From: Lichenostomus cassidix
Taxonomy: Eukaryota; Chordata; Aves; Passeriformes; Meliphagidae
Length of the DNA stretch: 64,000 bases
Reading direction: 5' to 3'
Assembly: GCA_008360975.2 (NCBI GenBank)
Contig: CM039184.1
Coordinates: 49,504,797-49,568,796 of the forward strand
Within the stretch, counting starts at the first letter, position 1; each line of letters begins with the position of its first letter. This document shows, in pieces, positions 39,201 to 50,042 of this stretch. The notes under the pieces were generated by a model. That model made no database searches. It had not been told where the DNA came from and saw only the letters and a program-made list of their open reading frames with translations. Made by a program: the position numbers and the translations under genes.

Positions 39201-42200
39201 AGCACTAGTATAGTAAAGCATTTTAAAACAGTTTCAAACATTATTTTCTACACATTGCAAAAGAGCTAAGAAGAAAAGAACGTGTAATTTACTCACAATA
39301 ATTGCAGTCTCCCTAGTTTTTTAAGCAAATATTCTGTGCTTCATTTTCTTTAAGGTGGAATGAAATAAAAAGTTACTCTGTGAGGTTTTCCAATTACAAA
39401 AGAAAGAAGCTTATGTTAATTGTTTGTTGCATTGCATATTAACAGGACACCCCAACAAAAGTACCTTGCACTGAAAGCAAGCATTTTAAGAGAAAGGCAA
39501 TACCTTAGGATGCATAACAGTTTCACTATGAAGAATACTAATACTGTTTCTTATTTCACTACTGTAAATTAGCATCTTTCACTGAAGAAAGAGGGACCCT
39601 GTGAAATCATACATGCTGAGCAAAAAAAAAAAAAAAAGAAAGAAAACAACAGACCCAGCTATTGCTAGCTGGATTTAACAATAATCAGACTGAAAAGTGA
39701 TGTACTTATTTTTTGGGTGTTTCTTTCTGGGCCTGTTACTGGAGAACCAAAGCATCTCTGAACTGAATGACTGTATTTGAGAAAAAGGAAGATATATATG
39801 CCAGGTGCTAGCCGCAGTATTATTATCTCTCTTTGAACTTAGCAGCTGCCTGCTAAATATTGTGAAGTATGCTGTTTCTGTACACAGAAGTAGCATTGCA
39901 AGGCTAAGAATCCCCTCTATCCCTCTCATTTCTGCAGAATAGCTGATGCTGATCTACAGTTTCATTTGTAGGGCAGATCATTACATCTAACTGATTACTA
40001 CCTCAGAAGATGGTTTGGTAAAGCTCTTGAGGGTCATGAGAAAATAAATTACATAAATTTCATGCAGCCTACTTTGTCCTCTACACATTACATAAAATGA
40101 TGGAAATACGACTTCATGTTAATCTTATTCTCTCTAATATGGTCATTTATGTTAAATATAATACTTAACCTTTCTGGAATGCAGCACCAAAAATTGTATT
40201 TCTGTCAAGAAAAAGAAGTACAGTGACTTAGCAGAAAATATGTGCAGTCTTCTAACTGAAAATGCAAGTTATTTTTAGACTACATAAAAAACCATGCAAT
40301 TTCTATGTTACATGGAAAAGCTGTCTGATGAATCTTGTACCTGTTTTCAATGGGCTAAGTTTAAAAAATGGGTAAGTATTTTAGATTTAGAGAATCACAG
40401 ATGATTCACAGGAAAATGCATTCCCATCCGTAAAGTAGATGGAGGAATTAACTTACAATAGCTTAATCATGTAATATCCTCCCATGCTTGATTTCACCTT
40501 CTGTGTATATCTGCTGTTCAGAGCCAAACTACATGGAAAGGGATAGACATCCTTTGCCTCTTTGTCTGGAGGCTGTGAAAGAACACTAAAGCTTGATGGG
40601 GGAAAATTTGCATATTATGTCTTTAAAACTGACCACTTTGTCTGTTTCGAAGGGTTTCAAAATATACAAAACTCTACTTTGACATTTACAGAAGAATCTT
40701 TCCTGTTGGTCCATCTGAAACAGGATTAATGTTTGCAGACATACGCTTTACTCCAGATCAATGCCACAAAGTCCTATGGAGCCATTCCTGATATGACCCC
40801 AAATCCACTTATACTAGAAGAAGTTCTCATTTAGATGGGTTTTGAATCAGATGCAGAGTGAGCAGAAAATTCATAATTTGATATTTCTTTCTTGGAATAG
40901 GTGGAAGAGGTGGACTGTTGTGCCATGTCTGGCTCCAGGTATCTCTCTTCATTCAGTTAAGAACTATAAATAGAGCTGTGTCCTTGAGGAAAATTAAATA
41001 CCAAAATGCCCCGAAATGCCTTGAGGAAAATTAAATACCGAAATGCCAAGCCCAATCCTGTTGAATTCCCAAAAAAGCACTGGGTACTTATTAGCATTCC
41101 TCCTGAACTCGATGTTGTAGTATAGACACATTTGACCGACTTTACCCTCCCTAACTTAAAGTGTATGGTAATTTTCCCAGGAAAGCAAAAGCAAAATGTA
41201 ACTCAGGCATTCCAGAACCTGTGTGTATTTAGTTTTTACATTAGCAATAAACCATAAAGTAACACCAGAACTGAAACTGGAATTGAAGAGATTGAGCAGA
41301 GCAGGAATAATATAATTTGGAATTTTCTCTGAGCTGGAATGCACTCAAAATTAATTATCAACCATTTGTACTAAGCAGAGAGAATGTAGCAGTGTACTTC
41401 ATGGAACGATTAAAGCATGCATTATACTGAGGAACACAGAGATACAAACAGTAGAAAACATTCCAATCCATAATTAACCATACTTCCTCTTCAATTTCAG
41501 TGTGATTTAAGGACAAGCCAAATATTGTAAATTCCTAATATTCTTTTAAAATCCAAATTTGTAATGCTAGGTCCTATAGGCCTGTGCAAGTTGAAAGGGT
41601 TTTATGCTTCCCTAGGACTATTCAGGAAGGGATGCATGTGTTGCTCCTGAATTCAGGCCTGTCAGTCACTATCTCCTACCCTTGCCCTGGACTGAAAGTG
41701 GGGAAAAGAGCTTTTACACATCCCCAGCAGGTCTGTGGAAAAGGGAGCTTCAGAAATACACTGTGGGGTACCTCAGCAGACCAGTGAAAACACAAGGGAT
41801 GGTGCAAGAGCTCAGGTTAGATGTGGAAGCCCTTGAGGACATGGTGAGACCTGTTTCAAAATGTCTGGTGTTCGTCCTATTTCTAAATGGTCATCTTCAC
41901 AGGGTCAGCCCTATTCTCCATCAGCAAACAAGGAAAAAAAACTGGCTATGGATACCCTTAACAGATTCAATTTAGAAACAAGCTGCCAATAATTTGAGAG
42001 GGCTAATGTAAATCACAATTGCTGTTCAGAGTACGTAGAACATGTTTTTACTTTGGCCCAGGTGTTTTGAATGACAGGAGGAGAGAGCCTCTAAGATTTG
42101 TACAATCCCAAGCATTAATTAAACAAACCTTTACAGCTAACAGATTAACATTTCATTTCTCTTTCTGATTTTGCCATCTTTCAAGACATAGTCATGCAAG

Positions 42201-45200
42201 GACAGCCATTCAGGCAGAGACTGTATGGTGCTATGCAGATGGAACAGCACCTATATCTTACAACTTGCAGGATATATATAAATGTAAAGGTTCCAGTGAT
42301 GCACTGAGGGCATATTTTCTTTGGTATTGTGCAATATAGAGTTTAAGCACATATGTAGAGTTTAAGCAGTTTAAGCACAATTTAATAAATATACTGCATT
42401 TCAATCTTCCCCTGTAGATTCCAAAGACAAGATTTCTGCATAAAATTTGTATGAAAAGAAATAAATACATACCATGCTATTTTTGATCTATAGAATAATT
42501 TATGAGGGATTACCCCCACTTAAATGAGTCTTCATAAGTTATTTGGTAAGTCAAAACCAGCATGCTATGTGTTTACCTACAGTAAAAGCTATGCATATTT
42601 AAATGATTTAAATGATAATATATTAGTCACTTACTTTATACAGCAGAAAAAACCCCAAACAAAAACCCCAACTTAACAAAAACCCCCAACCTAACCAAAA
42701 CCCAAACAACTTCCCTTTCCCTTAACTGAATCAAGTATTAATAGAGCTCAGGCAGCAGATAAGAGAGCAACTGTGCATTCCCAAAGTCATTGGAAACTAG
42801 TTCACTGGAAACTCGTTTCGCATATTTTTCAGAACTTTCTTCTCCTTCTGCTTATGAATATGTGTTAATCTGGATTTTGTTTTTTCATATTTGGAGAAAA
42901 GCTTGCGACTTCCAACTTATTTACTGCACTAATTTAATTAATTTAATTTCCTCTCTATCCAATATCACAATGCAGGCACAAAGTGCCATAAAGAAATTTC
43001 TAAACTTTCTAAAATCAATCCATACCAAGTAGCTAATTCTGAACAGTTCTATTTAATTCCAGATCTGTGTCTCTCTTCAGAAAGCAATAATTGATAAATA
43101 CAAAAAAATCCCTCTACCAGCTGAAAAGAAGTGGCACATTTTATAGAACTTTCTCAAGAAATGGGAAGTTGCTCAAAGCCTGCAGTGCCAAAATTTTTCA
43201 TTATGTTACTATAAATTAAAACTAATTATGCTTGTTGGGAGTAAAATCATCTTCAATTTTTGCTGTAAATGAAATAAACCCCACCTCACTATGGTACAGG
43301 AGAGCAAAAAAATCAAATGTGCATAAACAGATTTCTGTAATTTTGCCAGTCGAGTCATTGGGGGAGCTACTACTTTGGCCCATGCTTGGAAAATCTGAAA
43401 TAAATATTGAAATCATTGGCTCACTGCAACCTCTTTGCTAACTGTTTCATTCTGTTTAAAAATTCTGATTTGGCTTGATTTCCTTAGTAACAATATCAGG
43501 CAGGCAGTTCTTAAAAGCTTCAAGATTCTGAGCTGCTAAAATATGCAGCAGTAGTACATGACAAGGTTTCCTTCACTGTCAGAGATTTTACAACATCTAT
43601 GTCTAAGGACACTGGGTGTTGCTACACAAAACACTCCATGCCTTTCAGGGTTCCAGGTCTGATTTTTTCATCAAAGGGAAGAGAGAAAGTAGAAAAATAA
43701 ACCCAGAAAACTAAATATAGTCACATAAGATAAAAGCAACCCCAACTCTCTAGAGATCTGGGCCAGTGTGTGCTCACGAAAAATAGTGTCATGGCAGCAT
43801 CAAACCCAGCCCAGACTCAGTACTCCAAACGCTGGGCTGTTAGAGTCAAATCTTTGTTCTCCAGGGCTCTGAAGCTAAATAACAAAGTGAAGCAAACAGG
43901 TAGTGCCATGGAGATGGTTGTAGGGGTGAGATAGAAGTATACAATGACACATGCTACAGGTTGCTCTGTGTCTAATCTTTGGCACGGAGAGATGTGATCT
44001 CCAGCCTTCACAGCAAGGCAGTGTTTTGTATCCCTTCCATCCCTGCTGGATTCTGTGGTTTCAGTTCACAAAATCTTTAACATTCTTCCCTTAAAAAAAT
44101 AATCAAGGACTTGCAGTTTTCCCTCTGTCTCGTTATGACAAGTCTAAGAATTAGAGTTGACTTAGCTATATTTAGGACAAGAGAGAAAAACTTCATACCT
44201 TTTATAAATTATTTTCTTGGCAAATATACTACAGAAAAGAAAATTTGGGATAGTGAAGGCATGCTCTTAGGACTGTTTTGCATTGAAGTCTAACAATTGA
44301 CCACGGAGAGAACAATCGGTCGTGTATCAGTATATCACACACTCAGAGCCTCCTCAGGTTGTCAGTGACCTCCAGTCTTTTCACTCTAATACCTGGCATC
44401 CTAAATTGTCCTGGGTTTATGACACAAAACAGCAAAGACTGATCAGAACAGATAGTTCTTTGCTGCTGCTGATGCTTTTTTCCTAAGTCTTTCTAGGCCA
44501 GCTGATAATGCATGTGTGAGAACTACCAAGAATTAACTAACTGTAGCCTCTTTAAACAAGCTGTCAATAATTCTGTTGTGACAGTAGTGCAGTCATATCC
44601 ACCTTGCTATGAGGACTGATCATAAAAGATCCTTCTTTCCTCTCCACTAATACTGAGTAATCACTGTTAATCTACAGAGCTGCATAGGGAAATATTTGCA
44701 TAGCAAATGCACAGCAAGGAACACAAAATATTTTAGAAAGAAGAAAATCATGCATTTGTTACTGAATCATGCACGTAAGGATAGATAACATTATATTTTT
44801 CTTGTAAAGTAAAACATTATTTTTATACCCACAACAAAACATGGACCTGCAGAATTTTTCAAGCAATCTTCCAGCAGCTTCATACGAGTCTTTTGCAGCT
44901 CAGGGCTGTCCCACTCGTCTGCTTCAACTCCCCAGTATAAGTCTATTACCTGGAAAACAATATGTAACATAGTTACTTATCATGTGGCCTTTCTACCAAT
45001 CAAATTAAAAATTAGCTTTGGCAACATCCTGTGCACTGAGCTTTGCTCTTCAGTGAAGCTAAAAGCAATGAGCTATACATCCAGTCCTTACACAGACTGG
45101 CAGGGTTCCCTCATATAAATGAGAATTCCAGCTTCTTTGCCTCCCAGATAGTCCCTCCTGGGACAGTCTTCCATTTCATAGTCATACAGAGATTAGCATG

Positions 45201-48200
45201 ACATGACCTTGATTTGATATAGTCTTTTATTTACTACAAGATTGCATATAATGGGTAGATAAGAATAATGACAGAAGCACTGAAAAAAATCCTGGCTCCA
45301 TAAAAATGAATTAGAATCTCTCTGGATCACAGTCAAGACCACGAATTGACACCCTGTGTCACTTGTATCCACAGGACAGAAACTCATCCTGTGCACATGG
45401 CTCAAAAAGAAAAAATAGCATTGGTTCTATATTGTCATACATCCTTTGTCAGCTGATCTTTGTACTTTGGGAACAGAGATTGTATAGATATGCAGTGGCA
45501 GAGACCTTGCTGTCCAGCCATTCATATGTAGCTATAGACTGAGTTTTGTGACCTAATTGGTGGCAAACAAGCTCCTGGTAGAAACTAGAGTTCATCACTT
45601 ATTTTTTTCAAATAAGTTTAGTATGAATACTCTAGTTTCTTCCAGGAGTTTGTACGTGACTTCACAACACATTTTAACTAGAAGGCTGAATTCTTACTGT
45701 GGGAAGTGGAATTAAAAATGGAGATCATATGTATGAATTTCCTTTGGAACTAAACTCATAGTACAGGCTACTACTCTTTCATTTAAGTTACTACTGATTC
45801 TTAACATCTTGTATGTAAATTTAACAAAAAAATCCAAGTGGATAGTTTAAAAGACCAATCAAAATTGTATTAATACATGAATATACGACCATATTGTTTA
45901 TTGTAATATTGTTTGTACTCTGAAAGCACTCTGCAAGAAACAGAATAATAAAATTAGCTGTTGTCCAAACAGATCATAAAATTAACCTGAAGACTTAATA
46001 TAAGAACTAATAATGAGTTGATGTAAAACTAATTTTTTTCAATTTCGATTTCAATTTCAGCAGTTTACAGCTGGTTAATCTCCTTGGAAAATTTCTCATA
46101 CCAATAAATACCAAGGTTTAACACCAAATCCTAGAGCTATTTATGCCTATGTGTACTTTCACTACCAACAGTCTCATTGGTTATTTCTGCCATAAAAGTT
46201 TGAGACGTGCAGCAGTGTTGGATGGAGCAGGCACAATGTTGCTAAATGTGACAGGTAGTGTCCTGTGTGACTGATGATGAGTGAAAAACCCAGGTATGGA
46301 AGGCATTGTAGCTTACACTGCCAAGAAAATACAGCCAATATCTGTATTTTTTACAGAAACTGTTCCGAATTTTTGCTGGAACATGAATTTTTTGCTGTAC
46401 AAAACTGCATTTCAAATAACCTTCTTATTTTCCTCGCTTGTACTGATTTCTTTTCTCTCCTTTCTCTTTTAGCCTCATTAGGAAAAAAGGTGTTCCCTTC
46501 TTCCTCTCTACTTTCTGCTATTTATTAATACAACTTCATTATTGAACTTCACATTGTATTCATCTGCCTGATTACTTTCATGATGTATGATAAAACTTAA
46601 ATGTTTTCGTCATAAAATTCTTCAGATACAGATCTTAGCATACAGTAAAAAATATTTTAATTACTTGTTGAATGAATTTATTGTGCTGCTTAAGTTCTTC
46701 TGAAATGTAAAAGCAATTTCTTTTTTAATTAACTGTTCAGAAATCACATTAATTCTGTAAATGTGAAGAGGAAACACCCTGGAGTGCCAGATAATTGTAG
46801 GGGCTCAGTGGCTGTTCATAATTTTTATGAGGTAACACAGTTTTGGTGCATAGTATCTTAACATGTTACAATTTTGTCCTGCAAGAGTGAATATTTTACC
46901 CATCAAACCTCTGAAGACAAGAAGATTTTCAAAATAAGGTCTCATCAGTTACTCATTACGCTAACTAAACTAAATAGGATTTACAAAAATAAAGAAATAG
47001 AACAAGGAGACAATTGTATCTGATTTTGAAGCATGTATTTACTTACACTTGGAAAAACTGTGTGGCAAACACCCACTCTAACTTTCAGTAAGGCTGTCAA
47101 GGTCATATGACAACTAGTGCCCTCTGCAAGACCTTCCTACACACAGTGGACTCACACTGGTCTAGTTCAATTCCACACTAGTCACAAGAGACTTCATCCA
47201 TAATTCAGTGTTTCCTTTTGCTTACTTTAGCTTTTGTCCTACCAATCTTACAGTTTCACAGATTTTTCTTAGGAGATAATATAATTTTATTTTTATCACT
47301 TCCAAGTGCTCAAAACAAGAACTAAAACTTTCATTCATGCAAAATTCTACTTTCCTTCTAGCATATATATCCTGTTGAAAATTATTTGAAACAGTTAATT
47401 TTTCTGAAGAAGTGTATGCTGCTAATTAACTATGTTTAGTTATCTTCCCAAAATTTTCAGTTACAACTACTTTCTTTAACCTCTCCATCCTCCCCTGTAA
47501 AAATACTGTGTTTCAGGTCAAAACCATCATGCACTCTGGAAGTCTTTTTCTCAGCTTACTTGCCTTCTATCTTTGCCAATACACGTCTTTTTCTGAACTA
47601 TTTTCTGATACAATGAAAGAGGAAGTCCATCAAGCAAACAAATTCATTTGTCAAATGCACTGACGAATATAGTCAGTTCTGCTTCCACTCATATGGTGAT
47701 TATGTTCACTGATGGCTCCCAACAAACTGAGGATGCCCAACAGATCCCATGCTTTGCAACAGCCAAACCACTTTTGAGTGCAGTCAGGCAAATCAGTGAA
47801 AGTTAGAGTAATGCATGTACTTAAATGCCTTTCATTTGGGTCATCATTTATTCGGTAGGGGGTGTCCTGAATAGTGTATTTGTTGTAGTCACATGCAAGG
47901 TAGTTCTTGTTTGGTCAGTAGAAGATTACATATCAGGATGAAAAGTTATGTGTTCTGCTCTGTGTAGAGAAATATAAATTTATCCCTGTACCTGAAAAGT
48001 ACATAACACTTTATTCATAACACTACATTAAAAACTGTAGTCTTGATTTTGCATGCTAACCTAAGAAATTTAGTGTATCAGAACTGGAATAGGAAAAAAA
48101 AGTGTTTTTCTAAAGTCTACCTCAGAGTCTCTTTCAAAAGGCTTTTCTACTTTTCCTCGGTTGTTTTCGTACAATTTCCCACTTTGTTTCCACAGAAATG

Positions 48201-50042
48201 TGATAGCTTTCTAGCTGTTTTCTGAACTGTGTCAGTAGAGCTGTCTCTCAGACCTCATATCACATAAAGATGCTCCTGGTGTTTAAACTATATAACAAAA
48301 TAAATTGCTTCCATGAATATCAACGAGAGCAAACTTATTTATTCCTCCCCTAGAGACTACTCTACAATCTGTTTGAAGAAAGATATATTTCCTCTCACAA
48401 TTAATTCAGTGGATTATGATCTACTTGGAAGAGACATCTCCCTCAGCAAGATGTCTCCTCAAAGATAATAGAAATAAGGGGTTGATATTTTCCATGAATA
48501 TCACATGGTACTAACATGAGAAAAATATTATTTAAATACCTTTTGCTATTCCTTTCATGTACTACTGCAGCTGGGACCTTCCAATCAGCTGATGAGCTAG
48601 GACCTTCAGATGAAATTCTTTTATAGCCATAATCAAAAATCACTCAAGAATTTACCACCATGCAGATTCAGCAACTCCACTGTGACTCAGGGAATTAAAA
48701 CCAAATATCCTAATTTAAGAACTTGTTATTTTGATTAAAAACCAGCTGCATGTGCATCAAGAATAATACACTGGGAGGAACAGGATGTTGCAAAAAAGGC
48801 ATTAGCTGTTTCCAACTAAGCTACACTCTGGAGAGATGAGTTTTTGGGGTCACTAAGTATGTGAGGAAAGCTTGTCAATGTAGAGCCTGAATTTTTTTGA
48901 AAACTGAACATTTTTACAACATCACAAACTGTATTTGTTTCTCTTAGAAGGGAAACTTTTCCAGGCCTGCTGACATATAAGGGACTGTGAATTAGGACAT
49001 GCCTGTCTTAAAGTACCAGTGACTTTAACAGTGATGCCAAACACACGTGTTTTAAATCAAATACAATTGTCTTTATTACCAATTGGCTCTTGCCAAAGGT
49101 GTGTAAGGGCCTGTATCTCTCATAATATAAAGAAAAACATGAACTTACTGAAGCAATGGCAGTGCTACAGTTGACATTAAAGGAAGCAAATTCCAATAGT
49201 ATATAATCACAACAAAAACGTTCCATGTTAGATTCATTTTGGTAATCAGTTTTGGTATTCGCATTGTTTAATTATTTTTCACATTACAGTGGAACTTAAG
49301 TATGGTTTCTAGAAGCATAACACAGTAATTCAGATGTAACATTATTCTTCTTATATACTTTGAATATCTAAAATAGAGTTGGTGCTTTTTCGTCTATTTA
49401 GAATTTACCCCAAATCTGCTTATAAAATAATTGAAGTACATGAAAGGCTAAGAGAGTGAGGCCTGTTTAGCCTGGAGAAGACACAAATTAGAGGGGCTTT
49501 TTCCAAGCATACAAATACCCTAAACATGGGTGCCAATAGGAGGGAGCCAGGTTCTTCTTGGTGGTGCCAAGCAATAGGACAAGGGACAGTGGGCAGAAAC
49601 TGATGCACAGCAAGTTCCACCAAAATATAAGCAAGAACTTCTTTACCGTGAGGGTGACAGAGCACTGGAACAGGTTGGCCAGAGAGCAGGTGGAGTCTCC
49701 TTCTCAGGAGATATTTGAAACACATTTGGATGCAATCCCATTCTCCCTGCTCCAGGTGAATCTGATTTAGCAGGGAGAATGGACCAGATGACCTCCAGTG
49801 GTCCCATCCAACCTCAACAATTCTGTGTGTGATTCCGTGAAATAAAGTTTTTGCAATTTTCTATTTTACGAATGATATTTTAAAATGTTCTCTGTTCTAA
49901 ACAGAGTTAATTTCAAGATAAAATGATGCATGACTTAACACAACAAAACTTACCTGAAATTCCAGGCCATAGTTTTCTCTGCAGAATTCTCTCAGCTTAG
50001 GATACACATGCTCTCTTAGGGCGCGCCTTTCTGCTATTGTAT
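20337..50042 (-). CDS. NWD2: NWD2, NACHT and WD repeat domain protein 2 (spliced; 5' end outside window)
   Basis: This is a spliced gene made of 50042-49954, 44949-44833, 27710-27507, 25913-25769, 25470-24881 and 24272-20337. All junctions are GT-AG and all phases agree (1-0, 0-0, 0-0, 0-1, 1-0, then stop), giving about 1,692 residues. The order is an N-terminal DUF4062-like region (exons 2-4), a linker, a NACHT P-loop NTPase (P-loop GGPCTGKT at the end of exon 6, Walker B VIIFDALEQL early in exon 7), a helical region, and a long C-terminal WD-repeat array. The sequence matches vertebrate NWD2 as I recall it nearly end to end. The family belongs to the STAND-type signalling NTPases; the precise cellular role of NWD2 is not established, and brain expression is the usual report. 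The first ~50 residues are not in the window. NWD1 is a weaker alternative because the similarity to NWD2 is near-identical over long stretches. Confidence 0.96.
24599..24668. repeat. Direct duplication, 25-bp perfect repeat at 45-bp period
   Basis: The 25-base block GAGTCTCTTATAAATAAACT + TCCTT occurs identically at 24599-24623 and 24644-24668. The spacer contains the short palindrome CCTTTATTAAAGG. This looks like a recent local duplication in intron 6, as the copies have no mismatches. Confidence 0.9.
24672..24702. repeat. Perfect 11-bp inverted repeat with 9-nt loop
   Basis: ATAATAATGGT (24672-24682) is the exact reverse complement of ACCATTATTAT (24692-24702), with loop TTATTAGCT. The stem is mostly A/T, so any hairpin would be weak. 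It lies directly after the duplicated block in NWD2 intron 6. Confidence 0.85.
24881..25470 (-). CDS. NWD2: NWD2 coding exon 6 (NACHT P-loop)
   Basis: This exon is 590 nt, made of two bases completing the split Ala codon and then 196 codons, ending in phase 0. The acceptor is ttttcatccccag (AG at 25472-25471), preceded by a good pyrimidine tract. The donor is AAG|gtaaat (24880-24879). The product begins IEDELDFALGKQTPAFLKKC. It ends INPLIIYGGPCTGKTLLLAE followed by AAKK, which places the Walker A motif G-x4-GKT at about residues 416-423 of the full protein. The Lys and Thr that bind the nucleotide phosphates and magnesium in P-loop NTPases are intact. The preceding intron is only 298 nt. Confidence 0.96.
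25471..25768 (-). other. NWD2: NWD2 intron 5
   Basis: This is a 298-nt phase 1 GT-AG intron and the shortest in the gene. Its donor is gtaaag and its acceptor tract is ttctcttttcatccccag. No embedded repeat was seen. Confidence 0.92.
25769..25913 (-). CDS. NWD2: NWD2 coding exon 5
   Basis: This exon is 145 nt, made of 48 codons plus one base. The acceptor AG is at 25915-25914 and the donor is CTG|gtaaag at 25768-25767. The product starts MESSSNSMNENKWQDISEEI and ends SQAKRYLSS. The final G joins CT of the next exon to make Ala, so the outgoing intron is phase 1. The segment is Lys/Glu-rich and probably helical, linking the N-terminal domain to the NACHT module. The exon's first codon is an ATG directly after the acceptor. 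In the full-length protein it is internal, since exon 4 enters in phase 0. Confidence 0.94.
25914..27506 (-). other. NWD2: NWD2 intron 4
   Basis: This is a 1,593-nt phase 0 GT-AG intron. It is mostly AT-rich and includes a moderately GC-richer stretch at about 27230-27480 beside exon 4 that I cannot assign to a known repeat. The open frame at 26353-26102 (minus) is hydrophobic, unlike NWD2, and judged to be chance. Confidence 0.9.
27507..27710 (-). CDS. NWD2: NWD2 coding exon 4
   Basis: This exon is 204 nt, or 68 codons, with phase 0 at both ends. The acceptor is ...aatacatag (AG at 27712-27711). The first codons read GLLGEKYGNIRIPGEVE. The exon ends KNYQNT at the donor ACG|gtaagt (27506-27505), a near-consensus 5' splice site. 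It contains the conserved EEWYCRDENAVPPAYYLRP segment. It completes the N-terminal DUF4062-like region. The open frame runs on past the donor into the intron, but those residues do not resemble NWD2, which supports the splice call. Confidence 0.95.
30111..30160. repeat. Short tandem repeat, three copies of AGACAGATG at 17-18 bp spacing
   Basis: The core AGACAGATG occurs at 30113, 30131 and 30148, separated by A-rich spacers of the form TAAACAAAA or TAAAAAAAA. This is an imperfect minisatellite-like array in NWD2 intron 3. Confidence 0.85.
31291..31333. repeat. 25-bp-period direct repeat
   Basis: TATGAATTACCATTATTA occurs at 31291-31308 and 31316-31333, giving two copies 25 bp apart in AT-rich intron 3 sequence. 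Confidence 0.85.
31661..31806 (-). mobile_element. CR1 LINE 3'-end fragment (degraded)
   Basis: The plus strand reads AACCACAGAATAGTGGAATG, then GTTTGGATTGGGAGGGACCT and onward to GAACACTTCCAGGGATG. This follows the familiar reverse complement of an avian CR1 3' region (cacagaatcac...ggtttgggttggaagggacct...). The element is therefore inserted on the minus strand. It is 5' truncated, diverged and non-coding. The identification rests on recalled consensus, so boundaries are approximate. Confidence 0.75.
39622..39647. repeat. Poly(A)/A-rich run
   Basis: There is a run of about 15 A residues followed by GAAAGAAAAC-type sequence. It could be a simple repeat or the tail of an old retroposed sequence. 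No recognisable element body was seen next to it. Confidence 0.7.
40982..41047. repeat. 37-bp tandem duplication
   Basis: A 29-base block beginning CCTTGAGGAAAATTAAATAC occurs at 40982-41010 and 41019-41047 with one mismatch (CCAAAATG versus CCGAAATG). The period is 37 bp. It lies within NWD2 intron 3. Confidence 0.88.
42647..42710. repeat. A/C-rich simple repeat
   Basis: This is a 64-nt stretch made almost only of A and C, with repeated AACCCC, CAAAAACCCC and CCAAACAA motifs. It is strongly strand-asymmetric and low in complexity. It lies in intron 3 about 2.1 kb downstream (in gene direction) of exon 3. Confidence 0.8.
44833..44949 (-). CDS. NWD2: NWD2 coding exon 3
   Basis: This exon is 117 nt, or 39 codons, with phase 0 at both ends. 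The acceptor is ttttccag (AG at 44951-44950). The product begins VIDLYWGVEADEWDSPELQK and ends SAGPCFV. The donor is GTT|gtgggt (44832-44831), which is GT-AG but weak: it has T at -1 and G at +4. The exon continues directly from the ...GLEFQ end of exon 2 and into GLLGEKYGN of exon 4, the order found in NWD2. No longer open frame marks this exon, so it was found by homology and splice sites. Its symmetric length means that skipping it would keep the frame. Confidence 0.93.
44950..49953 (-). other. NWD2: NWD2 intron 2 (5.0 kb)
   Basis: This is a phase 0 GT-AG intron between exons 2 and 3. It contains a CR1 fragment at 49444-49841, ending about 110 nt from exon 2. I saw no other supportable feature. 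Confidence 0.88.
49444..49841 (+). mobile_element. CR1 LINE 3'-end fragment
   Basis: The plus strand follows an avian CR1 3' region. It reads GGCTAAGAGAGTGAGGCCTG, TTTAGCCTGGAGAAGAC, a block with CAAGCAATAGGACAAGGGAC, AAGAACTTCTTTACCGTGAG, ACTGGAACAGGTTGGCCAGA and CATCCAACCTCAACAATTCT before a degraded octamer tail. This is about 400 nt, 5' truncated and without coding capacity. It is inserted antisense to NWD2 just downstream of exon 2. Confidence 0.88.
49954..50042 (-). CDS. NWD2: NWD2 coding exon 2
   Basis: This exon is 89 nt. It begins after the acceptor ...caacacag at 50044-50043 and ends at the donor CAG|gtaagt (49953-49952). The first two bases, AT, complete a split codon. A final G from exon 1 would give Asp, so the incoming intron is phase 1. 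The 29 full codons read TIAERRALREHVYPKLREFC and then RENYGLEFQ. This matches the part of the DUF4062-like N-terminal domain that follows the 'FIS..PED' strand in NWD2. It is the most 5' exon visible; the rest of the domain start must lie right of position 64000. Confidence 0.93.

Larger units (their letters stand above)
27711..44832 (-). other. NWD2: NWD2 intron 3 (17.1 kb)
   Basis: This is the largest intron fully inside the window, phase 0 GT-AG with the weak donor gtgggt. Features found in it are a short 17-18 bp tandem repeat near 30111, a 25-bp direct repeat near 31291, a CR1 3' fragment at 31661-31806, a poly(A) run at 39622, a 37-bp duplication at 40982 and an A/C-rich repeat at 42647. 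I found no exon-like open frame with family resemblance in the remainder. Confidence 0.85.

Noticed and set aside
49558..49770. 70-codon plus-strand frame
   Set aside because: It lies inside the CR1 3' fragment, which is its non-coding end.
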